A stretch of 64,000 nucleotides of DNA from VBDM01 sp964430565 (GTDB lineage Bacteria; Pseudomonadota; Gammaproteobacteria; Burkholderiales; SG8-39). The stretch's first letter is position 1; every line of letters starts with the position of its first letter. Shown here in pieces: positions 33,961-43,225 of the stretch. The notes beneath the pieces were generated by a model that saw only the letters and a program-made list of their open reading frames with translations, had not been told where the DNA came from and ran no database searches. Position numbers and translations under genes: made by a program. The stretch is taken from positions 162,348-226,347 of the forward strand of contig CAYSFD010000052.1 in assembly GCA_964430565.1 (NCBI GenBank), in the 5' to 3' direction.

Positions 33961-34036
33961 GCGATCACCTTCATGTCGTCGGTCGGGCCCTCGGCTGGTT
34001 TGGCGCAAGCAGACCCCGTGCAGCCGATGGCTCCAC

Positions 34037-34085
34037 GGTTGAGATTATCGGAGCAATCACAGCGGACACTTTTGATAGAAATCAA
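34037..34085 (-). promoter_or_regulatory. FNR-type class II promoter for fabI
   Basis: TTGAT-AGAA-ATCAA (34072-34085) is a perfect 10-of-10 FNR box. On the minus strand GATAAT (34049-34044) is a 5-of-6 -10. With +1 at about 34037 the box centre is at -41.5, the exact class II position. The 5' leader to fabI would be about 77 bases. Confidence 0.65.
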
Positions 34086-34115
34086 ACACCCTGCGTTTGT
34101 AGGTGCTCAACTCCG

Positions 34116-34142
34116 GCGACCTGTACCGGATTCTGAAATAGC
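34116..34142 (+). repeat. Direct repeat, right copy
   Basis: Copy of the 3' end of the spermidine-synthase-like gene (26 of 27 identical to 31911-31937). It still encodes GDLYRILK and a TAG stop but has no upstream gene. The bases after it (to 34211) run into the gabD leader. Confidence 0.85.
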
Positions 34143-34211
34143 CCGCTTTGCGGTAAAATTGTCCCGCTCCGGCCACCTCGGCCGTCTGCATTCCTTTCCC
34201 ACGGAGCTTCC

Positions 34212-35702
34212 ATGAACGATCCCAAGATTTCCGGCATCGCCGCGCTCAATCTCAAGGACCCGGCGCTGTTTCGCCAGCAGTGTTACATCGACGGCAAATG
34301 GGCCGACGCCGACAGCGGAAAGTCCATTCCGGTCAACAATCCCGCCACCGGCGAGATTCTCGGCACGGTGCCCAACATGGGCGCGGCGGAGACGCGCCGC
34401 GCGATCGAGGCTGCCAACGCCGCGTTCCCCGCCTGGCGCGCCAAGACGGCAAAAGAACGTGCGACCATTCTGCGTAAATGGTTCGACCTGATGATGGCGA
34501 ACCAGGAGGACCTCGCAAAGATCCTCACATCAGAGCAGGGCAAGCCGCTTGCGGAAGCGCGCACCGAAATCTCCTACGGCGCCTCCTTCATCGAATGGTT
34601 CGCAGAAGAAGCCAAGCGCATCTACGGCGACACGATCCCCGGACATCAGGCCGATAAGCGCATTGTCGTCTTGAAAGAGCCGATCGGCGTGTGCGCGGCA
34701 ATCACGCCCTGGAATTTTCCGAACGCCATGATCACGCGCAAATCCGGCCCGGCCCTTGCAGCCGGCTGCACCATGGTGCTCAAGCCCGCCACGGCGACGC
34801 CGTACTCCGCGCTCGCGATGGCCGAACTCGGCGAGCGCGCCGGGATCCCCAAGGGCGTGTTTAGTGTCCTCACCGGATCATCGTCCGCCATCGGCGGCGA
34901 GATGACTTCCAACCCGATCGTGCGCAAGATCACCTTCACTGGCTCCACCGCCGTCGGCAAGTTGCTCCTCGAGCAGTGCTCGAAGACGGTAAAGAAAACT
35001 TCCATGGAGCTGGGCGGCAACGCCCCATTCATCGTCTTCGACGATGCGGACCTCGACGCCGCGGTGGAGGGCGCGCTCGCCTCCAAGTATCGCAACACCG
35101 GGCAAACCTGCGTGTGCGCCAATCGCCTCCTCGTCCAGGACAAGGTCTATGACGCGTTTGCCGCCAAGCTCGCCGAAAAAGTGAAGGTTATGAAGGTCGG
35201 CAACGGCATGGAGGCGGGCGTGACGCAAGGGCCGCTGATCGACAAGGCCGCGGTCGAGAAAGTGGAAGAGCACATCAGCGACGCGCTCGCGAAAGGCGCA
35301 AAGGTTCTGGTGGGCGGCAAGCGCCACGCGCTCGGCGGCACGTTTTTCGAGCCGACCGTGCTCACCGGCGTCAACACCACGATGAAAGTGACCCGCGAAG
35401 AGACATTCGGCCCGGTCGCGCCGCTGTTCCGCTTCAAGGACGAGAAAGAGGCGATTCGCCTCGCCAACGACACCGAGTTCGGGCTTGCGTCGTACTTCTA
35501 CGGGCGCGACGTCAACCGCGTCTGGCGCGTCGCCGAGGCGCTCGAATACGGCATCGTCGGAATCAACACCGGCATCATCTCCACCGAAGTCGCGCCCTTC
35601 GGCGGCGTGAAGGAGTCGGGCATGGGCCGCGAAGGCTCCAAGTACGGCATCGAGGACTACCTCGTCGTGAAGTATCTGTGCATGGGCGGAGTGGACCGCT
35701 AG
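34212..35702 (+). CDS. gabD: Succinate-semialdehyde dehydrogenase (NADP+) GabD
   Basis: 496 residues from ATG 34212 with GGAG upstream. Aldehyde dehydrogenase core: general-base Glu in MELGGNAPFIVF, nucleophile Cys in GQTCVCANR, NAD(P) motif ITFTGSTAVGK and the ETFGPV segment. The N-terminus LKDPALFRQQCYIDGKW matches GabD closely. It oxidises succinate semialdehyde to succinate. No gabT lies in the window. The gap to the next gene (274 bases) has a small hairpin but no gene. Confidence 0.93.
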   Translation: MNDPKISGIAALNLKDPALFRQQCYIDGKWADADSGKSIPVNNPATGEILGTVPNMGAAETRRAIEAANAAFPAWRAKTAKERATILRKWFDLMMANQEDLAKILTSEQGKPLAEARTEISYGASFIEWFAEEAKRIYGDTIPGHQADKRIVVLKEPIGVCAAITPWNFPNAMITRKSGPALAAGCTMVLKPATATPYSALAMAELGERAGIPKGVFSVLTGSSSAIGGEMTSNPIVRKITFTGSTAVGKLLLEQCSKTVKKTSMELGGNAPFIVFDDADLDAAVEGALASKYRNTGQTCVCANRLLVQDKVYDAFAAKLAEKVKVMKVGNGMEAGVTQGPLIDKAAVEKVEEHISDALAKGAKVLVGGKRHALGGTFFEPTVLTGVNTTMKVTREETFGPVAPLFRFKDEKEAIRLANDTEFGLASYFYGRDVNRVWRVAEALEYGIVGINTGIISTEVAPFGGVKESGMGREGSKYGIEDYLVVKYLCMGGVDR

Positions 35703-35945
35703 TTATCGGCTGTGTTGTTTTCCCGAACGAAGTAATCCCTTTCTTCCAGCCGCATCTTTCCGAAGACCGCAAAAAAGGAATTAAGCCTCATTTCATCCCC
35801 AACCTGCCTATCCCCTCGTCATAAGGGGTAGCGCGCTCGCACCTGGGGATTTGGCGTGCCGCGAGAAATACTGCCGGCGTTTTCGGCTCTGCCGATTCTG
35901 GTCGCGCAATACTGCCGCGCGTTTTCCGCGATGCAGACTCAGAAT

Positions 35946-35967
35946 CCTCGTCCGCATAAAGACGAGG
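35946..35967 (+). other. Hairpin in the leader of the FG-GAP gene
   Basis: CCTCGTC (35946-35952) and GACGAGG (35961-35967) form a perfect 7-base stem with an 8-base loop, just before the ribosome site AGAAGG and the ATG at 35977. It could tune translation. Another small hairpin (CCCCTCGTCATAAGGGG) lies near 35813. No riboswitch pattern was recognised in 35703-35976. Confidence 0.4.
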
Positions 35968-35976
35968 AGAAGGGTT

Positions 35977-38322
35977 ATGCATGCAGCCCCAGCGTCCAGA
36001 GCGATTTCCGGTGTTTGTGTGCTTGCGGTCGCGCTGCTGCTCGCGTCGTGCAAGACTCCCAAAAATCAGACCTACTCGATCGGCGGCGCCGTCTCGGGCC
36101 TTACCGGCACCGGGCTCGTGCTGCAGAACAATGGCGGCAACGATCTCGCGGTCTCGTCCAATGGCAGCTTCACCTTCTCCACCAAGCTGAAGAAAGACGC
36201 GAGCTACAGCGTCACGGCGCCGAACCAGCCTTCGGGCCAGAGCTGCACGGTTGCCAACGGCACCGGGACCGTCAGCTCGAACGTGACCAACGTTGCGGTC
36301 ACTTGCGTCACCAGTGCCTTCACGCTTGGCGGCACGGTCTCCGGCCTTGCCGGCGCGGGGCTCGTATTGCAGAACGGCGGCAACGATCTCGCGATTTTGG
36401 CTGATGGTCCTTTCATCTTCTTCACGGGCCTGGCCAATGGCGTGAACTACAGCGTCACGGTGCGCACCCAGCCCTCGGGCCAGGGCTGCTCGGTCGCCAA
36501 TGGCGACGGCAACATCGCGGGCGCCAATGTCACGAACATCGCGGTCGCGTGTGCAGCGCCACCTGCCGCCCCGACCCTGAGCCTCGGCTTCGGCGTGAAG
36601 GAGCTGAAGTTCAGCTGGTCGGCCATCGGCGGCGCGGATTTCTATCGACTTCTCGAGAACCCAGACGGCGTCTCGGGTTACGTCCAGGTGGCGACCAACC
36701 TCACCGCCTTGAGCTACGACCACACGATCCCGGTGCACCGGCGCCTGAACGCTTCCTATGTCATCGAGGCGTGCAACGCAGGCGGCTGCACCGCCTCCTT
36801 CTCCCTGAATCTGGGGACCAACCTCACGCAAGCGATCGGCTATGTGAAGGCCTCGAACACCGGGGCCGGTGACCAGCTAGGCATCGTGGTCGCCCTCTCC
36901 GGTGACGGCAACACGCTCGCGGTCGGGGCGCATGCCGAAGACAGTGGCCTCACCGGTGTTTCCAGCGGCATCGTGAGCGAAGCAAATTCCGGCAACGCTG
37001 CCCCAGAGTCGGGCGCGGTGTACGTCTTCGCCCGCATCGCCGGCACCTGGCTGCAGCAGGCCTACGTGAAAGCCTCGAACACCGGGGCCGGTGACGCGTT
37101 CGGCGCCGCGATCGCCCTCTCCGGCGACGGCAACACGCTCGCGGTCGGGGCGCGCTCCGAGGCCAGCGGCGCTACGGGGATTGGTGGTAATCAGACGGAC
37201 GACTGTGGTGCTGCGAGTCCCATCAACTGCGCCTCAAACTCGGGTGCCGTCTACCTCTACACCCGCACCGCCGGCACGTGGTCCCAGCAGGCCTATCTGA
37301 AGGCCTCGAACACCACAACCTGGGCCTTTTTCGGCAGCTCGGTCGCCCTCTCCGGCGACGGCAACACGCTCGCGGTCGGGGCGGTGTTCGAATCCAGCGG
37401 CACCACGGGGATCAACAGCACCCCGGATCAGTCGGCCGGTTTTTCCGGCGCGGTGTACGTCTTCGCCCGCAGCGCCGGCAACTGGTTGCAGCAGGCCTAT
37501 GTCAAGTCCTCGAACACCGAGACCTTTGACATGTTCGGCAACTCGGTCGCGCTGAGCGGCGACGGCAACACGCTCGCGGTCGGAGCGCCTCTCGAAGACA
37601 GCGGCCTCATCGGTGTTACCGCCGGCATAGTGAACGAGGCGACTTCCGGCAATGCTGCCTCCGGCTCCGGCGCCGTATACGTCTACACCCGTACCGCCGG
37701 CAACTGGTCGCAGCAGTCCTATGTCAAGGCTTCGAACACCGGGGACAGTGACAACTTTGGCACCTCGGTCGCCCTGAGCAGCGACGGCAACACGCTCGCG
37801 GTCGGGGCGCCTGGCGAAGACAGCGGCCTCACCGGCGTTGCCGCCGGCATCATGAACGAAGCGACTTCCCTCAACGCGGAGGAGGATGCCGGCGCGGTAT
37901 ATGTCTACGCCCGCAGCGCCGGCACCTGGTCGCAGCAGGCCTATGTCAAGGCCTCGAATACCGGCGCCGGTGACGCGTTCGGCATCGCGGTCGCATTGAG
38001 CGGCGACGGCAACGCGCTCGCGGTTGGGGCGCAGAGCGAGGACGGCGGCACTATCGGTGTCGGCAGCACGCCGGACACGTCGTCGATCACCGACGCCGGC
38101 GCGGTATACTTTTACGCGCGCAGCGCCGGCGCCTGGTCGCAGCAGACCTATGTCAAGGCCTCGAACACGAGGCCCAGCGACCTCTTCGGCAGCACAGTCG
38201 CCCTCTCCGGCGACGGCACCGCGCTCGCCGTCGGGGCACCTCGCGAAGACGGCAGCACTACCGGCGTCGGCAACCCGCCGGATGACCAAGCCGCCGACGC
38301 CGGCGCGGTGTATCTGTACTAG
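35977..38322 (+). CDS. Lipoprotein with seven FG-GAP repeats
   Basis: 781 residues from ATG 35977 (AGAAGG upstream). Lipobox LLLASC. Two ~78-residue Ig-like repeats come first (YSIGGAVSGLTGTGLVLQNN... and FTLGGTVSGLAGAGLVLQNG...), then an Fn3-like domain, then seven copies of a ~70-residue FG-GAP-like unit (for example YVKASNTGAGD...VALSGDGNTLAVGA...GAVYVYARSAGTWSQQ). Seven units would close one beta-propeller. It is probably an outer-membrane or surface lipoprotein. Nucleotide identity between units suggests recent amplification. Confidence 0.8.
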   Translation: MHAAPASRAISGVCVLAVALLLASCKTPKNQTYSIGGAVSGLTGTGLVLQNNGGNDLAVSSNGSFTFSTKLKKDASYSVTAPNQPSGQSCTVANGTGTVSSNVTNVAVTCVTSAFTLGGTVSGLAGAGLVLQNGGNDLAILADGPFIFFTGLANGVNYSVTVRTQPSGQGCSVANGDGNIAGANVTNIAVACAAPPAAPTLSLGFGVKELKFSWSAIGGADFYRLLENPDGVSGYVQVATNLTALSYDHTIPVHRRLNASYVIEACNAGGCTASFSLNLGTNLTQAIGYVKASNTGAGDQLGIVVALSGDGNTLAVGAHAEDSGLTGVSSGIVSEANSGNAAPESGAVYVFARIAGTWLQQAYVKASNTGAGDAFGAAIALSGDGNTLAVGARSEASGATGIGGNQTDDCGAASPINCASNSGAVYLYTRTAGTWSQQAYLKASNTTTWAFFGSSVALSGDGNTLAVGAVFESSGTTGINSTPDQSAGFSGAVYVFARSAGNWLQQAYVKSSNTETFDMFGNSVALSGDGNTLAVGAPLEDSGLIGVTAGIVNEATSGNAASGSGAVYVYTRTAGNWSQQSYVKASNTGDSDNFGTSVALSSDGNTLAVGAPGEDSGLTGVAAGIMNEATSLNAEEDAGAVYVYARSAGTWSQQAYVKASNTGAGDAFGIAVALSGDGNALAVGAQSEDGGTIGVGSTPDTSSITDAGAVYFYARSAGAWSQQTYVKASNTRPSDLFGSTVALSGDGTALAVGAPREDGSTTGVGNPPDDQAADAGAVYLY

Positions 38323-38388
38323 GGATAAGCAGCCACCGGCTGATCGGCTTGCATCCTCGGATCGGGCGCTGAACGTGAGCCGCGGCCG

Positions 38389-39999
38389 TCACGCCGTGGC
38401 GCGTAACATCGATTTCCATTCTTGCGTGTCGGGCGTTGCAGACGCCGTGAAGAGAAGCGCCTTCAGCAGAGCGACTTCAAGCTCCGGGTGTTCGGACGCG
38501 GCACGCTCCAGCATCTCCCGCGCCAGCACGCGCAGTTGCCGATGCGACTGCTTCAATCGCGCGTGAAATGCTGCATCGTCCAGCACATCGTTCAAGCCTC
38601 GATTCAATTCCACAAGCCACGGCAACGCCGCCTGATCAAGCATCACCGCTGGATTGCGTCTTTCACTCACCGTCGACCATTCGCGCAGAAACGCTTGGAC
38701 CGCGACGTTCAGTGCCTTGCACTCTGCAAGCTCCTCGCGCAGAAGTGACAACGCGGAAAGATCGGTCAGCCGATTCTGAAAGAACAATTGCGACAGCACA
38801 CCCCAGTAATACGCGTAGTCCCAGAGTACCTTGACCGGCAAAACTTCAGGATCGCCGAACAAACCGTACTGGTCGGTGTAAAGCGTCAGCGTGCTTTCGT
38901 AGAATGAGTGATAGATCTGGTCGTAGATTTGTGCGTGCGCTTCGAGCGGCTGGCCCGCACGATCGCGCGCGATGAGTTCGGTTATGTAGGTATTGCTGAT
39001 CCCGATGAAATCGCTGCCGGGAGAATAAAACGGATCGAGGAACAGTCCCGCTTCGCCGGTGAGCGCCCAGCGGTCGCCGGAGAACACCTGCTTGCAACCG
39101 TAGGAGAACTTCTTGAGGAACGCAAAGTCCATCAACAGATGGCGCTTGCCGTCGAGTTCATCGAACAGGCGCGGCTGGTACGTCTTGAACCAGGTCATCG
39201 CCTTGTCGAACGAATTGATCCTCTCCAGCGGATGATACTTCGGGTCCGCCACGATGCCGACCGAATGCGAACCCGAGGCCAGCGGAATCAGCCAAACCCA
39301 GTAACCCGCGCCGACCAGATGGATGGTCGACAGCCACCTCGCCTGCGGCGTGCATCGTGCACGCCATTCGAGGTTGTCCGACCAGTCGTCAATCGTGATG
39401 CGATCGCTGATGCGGAACCAGACGGCATTCGCGTGGTGTGCGTTGGTGTCCGCAAGGTTGAGCTTGCGTTTGATGATGCCGGCACGGCCGCATGCATCGA
39501 TCAGCCAGCGGCACGACACTTCGTGCGTTGAGCTCGCCTGCGTGTACGACAACCGATGTGCACTGCCGTCGCTTGCTAAGTCAACGCTGCGCACCAGGGA
39601 CGAGTCGATAAAACCAACACCTCGCCGCTGCACTTCTTCGGCCAGAAAGTTCTCGAAGATGCCGCGATCGAGCTGGTAGCTCAATGCCGATAGATACCGG
39701 CTCGCGCCGAGCTCGGTGACCTGATCGATGTCGCGTCGGCCCTCGGAGAAAAAGAAACGCAAGCCGAATTTCTTGAGTTGCTTGTCCTGCAAGTGCTGCG
39801 TGAGGTCGAGCACGCTGCTAAAGTAGTGAGCACCAATTTCGACTGACGACTCGCCGACCTTGTGTGCCGCAACCGGTACCGGATGCGAGCGGCGCTCAAG
39901 CACCAGCACGTCGATGTCGGAAAATCGCCGTTTCAATTGCAAAGCCAGCGTAAGTCCTGCCAGGCCGCCACCCATGATCACGACGTCGTGTTGCGTCAT
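38389..39999 (-). CDS. FAD-dependent halogenase-family flavoprotein
   Basis: 536 residues. N-terminal FAD motif VVIMGGGLAGLTLAL, KVGESSVE segment, and the WVWLIP signature (WXWXIP) of flavin-dependent halogenases at about residue 240, with GEAGLFLDPFYSPGSDFI after it. Relatives sit in aryl-polyene and xanthomonadin pigment clusters, where halogenation itself is not always shown. The gene follows the CLF-like gene with one base between. Whether it halogenates or oxidises is unknown. Confidence 0.8.
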   Translation of the reverse strand: MTQHDVVIMGGGLAGLTLALQLKRRFSDIDVLVLERRSHPVPVAAHKVGESSVEIGAHYFSSVLDLTQHLQDKQLKKFGLRFFFSEGRRDIDQVTELGASRYLSALSYQLDRGIFENFLAEEVQRRGVGFIDSSLVRSVDLASDGSAHRLSYTQASSTHEVSCRWLIDACGRAGIIKRKLNLADTNAHHANAVWFRISDRITIDDWSDNLEWRARCTPQARWLSTIHLVGAGYWVWLIPLASGSHSVGIVADPKYHPLERINSFDKAMTWFKTYQPRLFDELDGKRHLLMDFAFLKKFSYGCKQVFSGDRWALTGEAGLFLDPFYSPGSDFIGISNTYITELIARDRAGQPLEAHAQIYDQIYHSFYESTLTLYTDQYGLFGDPEVLPVKVLWDYAYYWGVLSQLFFQNRLTDLSALSLLREELAECKALNVAVQAFLREWSTVSERRNPAVMLDQAALPWLVELNRGLNDVLDDAAFHARLKQSHRQLRVLAREMLERAASEHPELEVALLKALLFTASATPDTQEWKSMLRATA

Positions 40000-40000
40000 T

Positions 40001-40819
40001 TCAGGCTTGTTTAGCGGTTCCGTCCGTGTTCAAAACGATGTTCAATGCAAGCGAAGGTGACACGGGCATCGCGACCGGGTCGGCCGATCCGCGCGCTAGG
40101 GATTCGAACAGCGGCAACGCATCGGCAGACCCATTGTGCTGCAAACGCCGCGCTGCGTCGGAGCGGATCTGTGTTACTTGCCCGGACCCCGAACGCAGCG
40201 TCCAGGAAATTGTTGCGACCGTGCGTTCACTAGCCATTGGCGATAGTACCAGTGCGACCGCCAGCAGGCCGCGGCTGGCGGTCACCGATACGAGCGCGCC
40301 GCTCGCCTCGATATCGTAGCCGACCAGCAGCACAGGACACACGTCGGCCGCGCTTTGGGTTGCGGCCTCGACAAAACCCGCGGCGAAGCTGCAATCGAAT
40401 GCGCTGAGTGCCGAACTCGGTGCCGTGCAGTGGGTGCCGATGGTCCAGTATCCCGCGGCGGCATTGTGCACCGAGTTGTGAAACTTGGTCGGCGAGATTA
40501 GCGCTGGATGTTCGACTAACGTCGAGCACATGTAATCGGTGATCGCCGTGTCGCCATACGCGGTCGCGAATACCGTCGCTACGTCCGCCGGGTTCATTCC
40601 CGATTGCGCTATCGCCTGTGAGGCGGCTTCGATTGCCAGCACGACGCTGTCCGGCGCACGACGCCGCTCAGCGGGCGGCAACAATGCGGGCGAAGGCCGT
40701 CTCGCGTCGCCAGACTGTGAGGTTTGCTCTCCGAGAAACGCGGCCCGCGCGGCCGGCCAGTCGGGCAGGCCAGTGGCCCAGAAGCCGATGCCGTCGAGGT
40801 ACAGGATTCGCGAGATCAT
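40001..40819 (-). CDS. Ketosynthase chain-length-factor-like protein
   Basis: 272 residues, only the N-terminal half of a ketosynthase: MISRILYLDGIGFWATGLPDW, then KFHNSVHNAAAGYWTIGTHC and FDCSFAAGFVEAA. This short form is the beta-ketoacyl-synthase-like/CLF protein of aryl-polyene clusters (ApeC-type). It overlaps the upstream ketosynthase gene by 4 bases (ATGA). It would pair with the full ketosynthase to set chain length. Confidence 0.72.
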   Translation of the reverse strand: MISRILYLDGIGFWATGLPDWPAARAAFLGEQTSQSGDARRPSPALLPPAERRRAPDSVVLAIEAASQAIAQSGMNPADVATVFATAYGDTAITDYMCSTLVEHPALISPTKFHNSVHNAAAGYWTIGTHCTAPSSALSAFDCSFAAGFVEAATQSAADVCPVLLVGYDIEASGALVSVTASRGLLAVALVLSPMASERTVATISWTLRSGSGQVTQIRSDAARRLQHNGSADALPLFESLARGSADPVAMPVSPSLALNIVLNTDGTAKQA

Positions 40820-42036
40820 CGCATCACCTGCGCGCTGTCATCGCGGCCAAAGAGCAGCGCGCAGTTGTTGCCGCCGAAGCCGAACGAGTTCGACAGAGCA
40901 ACGCGCACTTCTCCGTATTCGGGACGCAGCCGAATCTGCGGGCCACAGACCGGATCGAGCGATTCGGTGTTGACGGTGCCCGGAAGCACGCCATGTTCGA
41001 GCGCCAGCAGGCAAATGACTGCTTCGACAATGCCCGCAGCACCCAGCGTGTGTCCGGTGAAACCTTTGGTTGAACTCGCGTGGATGCTATCGCTGAAGCG
41101 GCGCGCGATTAGCGCCGCCTCAACTTCGTCGTTCTGCGCGCTCGCCGTGCCATGCAGGTTGATGTAATCGATCGCACCAACGTCGATGCCGGCACGCTCC
41201 AGCGCATCGTCGAGCGCACGTTCCGCGCTCAACCCTTGCGGGTGCGGCGACGACATATGAAACGCGTCGCTCGACTCGCCATAGCCGATCAGATTTAGCC
41301 GGCCGCCGCCGCGTTCGAGCAGCGCGAAGCCCGCCGCCTCACCGATGCTGATGCCATTGCGGCGCGTATCGAACGGCCGGCACGGCTCCCGCGACAGGAG
41401 TTGAAGTGCATTGAACCCGAACAGCACGCTGCCGCAGAGGCTGTCCACACCTCCCACGATTGCCGCATCGACGAGCCCAAGACGGATCAAACGCTCGGCG
41501 GATGCAAACCCCTTGGCACTGGATGAGCAGGCGGTCGACAACGTGAAGCAAGGCCCTTCAAGTCCGAGCGCCGCCTGCACGAACATGCCCGGCGAATGCG
41601 TCGTGTGCACGCGCGGGTTCAGATGCGCAGGCAGCGATTCGTTGGGGCCGAGTTTTCGATACTCTTCTTCGGTCTCGCCGATGCTCGATGTCGATGTCCC
41701 AATCACAACCGCGACACGCTGCGCGCCATAGCGGTCGCGCGCTGCGCACGCCGCGTCGAGAAACCCGTCGGCGTTAAGCCCCAGCCAGGCGAGGCGATTG
41801 TTTCGGCAGTCCCACGACGCAAGCCCGGGCGGTAACGTCACCGCCTCCGCACCCGAAACGCGGCCGATCCATGTGTGCAGCGACTGGTGGCTGAAATCGT
41901 TCGGCACAAGGCCTGAGCGATGCGCATTGAGCGCAGCCCGCAGTTCGGCCACGCCGGTGCCCGTCGCCGTCGTCGCCGTGTGGGCAGAGACACAGATGGG
42001 CAGGACTCGATGGGGACGTGGCCAGCGCGAAGTCAT
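40816..42036 (-). CDS. FabF-like beta-ketoacyl-ACP synthase (aryl-polyene type)
   Basis: 406 residues with an intact Cys-His-His triad: Cys in FTLSTACSSSAKG, His in NLHGTASAQND and His in KGFTGHTLGAAG, plus the C-terminal NSFGFGGNNCALLFG. Similar ketosynthases elongate polyenes in aryl-polyene clusters. First gene of a three-gene minus-strand operon. No acyl carrier protein, dehydratase, ketoreductase or acyltransferase genes of that pathway are near. Confidence 0.85.
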   Translation of the reverse strand: MTSRWPRPHRVLPICVSAHTATTATGTGVAELRAALNAHRSGLVPNDFSHQSLHTWIGRVSGAEAVTLPPGLASWDCRNNRLAWLGLNADGFLDAACAARDRYGAQRVAVVIGTSTSSIGETEEEYRKLGPNESLPAHLNPRVHTTHSPGMFVQAALGLEGPCFTLSTACSSSAKGFASAERLIRLGLVDAAIVGGVDSLCGSVLFGFNALQLLSREPCRPFDTRRNGISIGEAAGFALLERGGGRLNLIGYGESSDAFHMSSPHPQGLSAERALDDALERAGIDVGAIDYINLHGTASAQNDEVEAALIARRFSDSIHASSTKGFTGHTLGAAGIVEAVICLLALEHGVLPGTVNTESLDPVCGPQIRLRPEYGEVRVALSNSFGFGGNNCALLFGRDDSAQVMR

Positions 42037-42130
42037 TCGGATATTGGGATGCGCGGTCCGGTTGATCCGACGCTAACGCCAAGGGTGCGGCAAATCATGC
42101 GGTCGCCAGGCCCTGGACACAACAAATAAA

Positions 42131-43225
42131 TTAGACGTTGAACCTGTAGTGCATAACGTCGCCGTCGCGCACGACGTAATCCTTTCCCTCCAGTCTCATC
42201 TTCCCGGCTTCCTTCGCGCCCTGCTCGCCTTTGCAGGCGACGTAGTCCGCGTAGGCAATCACCTCGGCACGGATGAAGCCGCGCTCGAAATCGGTGTGGA
42301 TCACCCCCGCGGCTTGCGGCGCGGTGGCGCCGATGGGAACGGTCCAGGCGCGCACTTCCTTGGGGCCGGCGGTGAAGAAGGTCTGCAGCCCGAGAAGCGC
42401 GTAGCCGGTCCGGATCAGGCGATTCAAGCCCGGCTCCCGCATTCCCATGTCGGCAAGAAAAACCTGCTTGTCTTCGTCGGAGAGATCACCGATCTGCGCT
42501 TCGAGGGCCGCGCAGATCGGCACGACGGGAGCGCCCTCACGCTTCGCATACTCCTCGACCTTAACAAGCAGAGGATTGCCGGCGAATCCGCGCTCGGCAA
42601 CATTGGCGACGTACATCGCGGGTTTCGACGTCATCAGGAACAAGGGCTTCAGCACTGCCTGCTCTTCCTTCGAGAGCTGAACGCTGCGCGCCGGGCGCAC
42701 CTCGTCGAGCGCCGGACGCACCTTGTCGAGCACGGCGACAATGCGCTGCGCTTCCTTGTCGCCGCCGGTCCTGGCGACTTTCCCGTAGCGCGCATAGGTC
42801 TTTTCCACCGTCGCAAGATCGGCGAGAGCGAGCTCGGTATGGATCGTTTCGATGTCGGAAACCGGATCGACCTTGCCCGCGACATGGACGACATTCTCGT
42901 CCTCGAAACAGCGGACCACGTGCGCGATCGCGTCGCATTCGCGGATGTTGGCGAGAAACTGGTTACCAAGGCCTTCGCCCTTCGACGCGCCCGCCACCAG
43001 TCCCGCAATGTCCACGAACTCGACCGCCGCGGCGACGACTTTCTGGGGCCTGGCGATCGCGGCGATCGCGGCAAGACGCGGATCGGGGACTTCGACGATG
43101 CCGATGTTGGGGTCGATGGTGCAGAACGGATAGTTCTCCGCCGCAATCCCCGCCTTGGTGAGAGCGTTAAATAAAGTCGATTTGCCGACGTTAGGTAGCC
43201 CGACGATGCCGCATTTCAACGACAT
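42131..43225 (-). CDS. ychF: Ribosome-binding GTPase/ATPase YchF
   Basis: 364 residues. G1 loop GLPNVGKSTLFNAL, switch region FVDIAGLVAGASKGEGLGNQFL, and the family G4 variant (NVAE rather than NKXD), with a C-terminal TGS domain (MRLEGKDYVVRDGDVMHYRFNV). It is a conserved Obg-family protein that prefers ATP and acts in stress and ribosome function. The ATG overlaps the pth stop (ATGA). Confidence 0.97.
   Translation of the reverse strand: MSLKCGIVGLPNVGKSTLFNALTKAGIAAENYPFCTIDPNIGIVEVPDPRLAAIAAIARPQKVVAAAVEFVDIAGLVAGASKGEGLGNQFLANIRECDAIAHVVRCFEDENVVHVAGKVDPVSDIETIHTELALADLATVEKTYARYGKVARTGGDKEAQRIVAVLDKVRPALDEVRPARSVQLSKEEQAVLKPLFLMTSKPAMYVANVAERGFAGNPLLVKVEEYAKREGAPVVPICAALEAQIGDLSDEDKQVFLADMGMREPGLNRLIRTGYALLGLQTFFTAGPKEVRAWTVPIGATAPQAAGVIHTDFERGFIRAEVIAYADYVACKGEQGAKEAGKMRLEGKDYVVRDGDVMHYRFNV

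Noticed and set aside
36850..38300. Possible tandem-repeat assembly artefact in the FG-GAP gene
   Set aside because: Units differ in loops and lengths, so they are not simple duplications; read-level confirmation is still needed.
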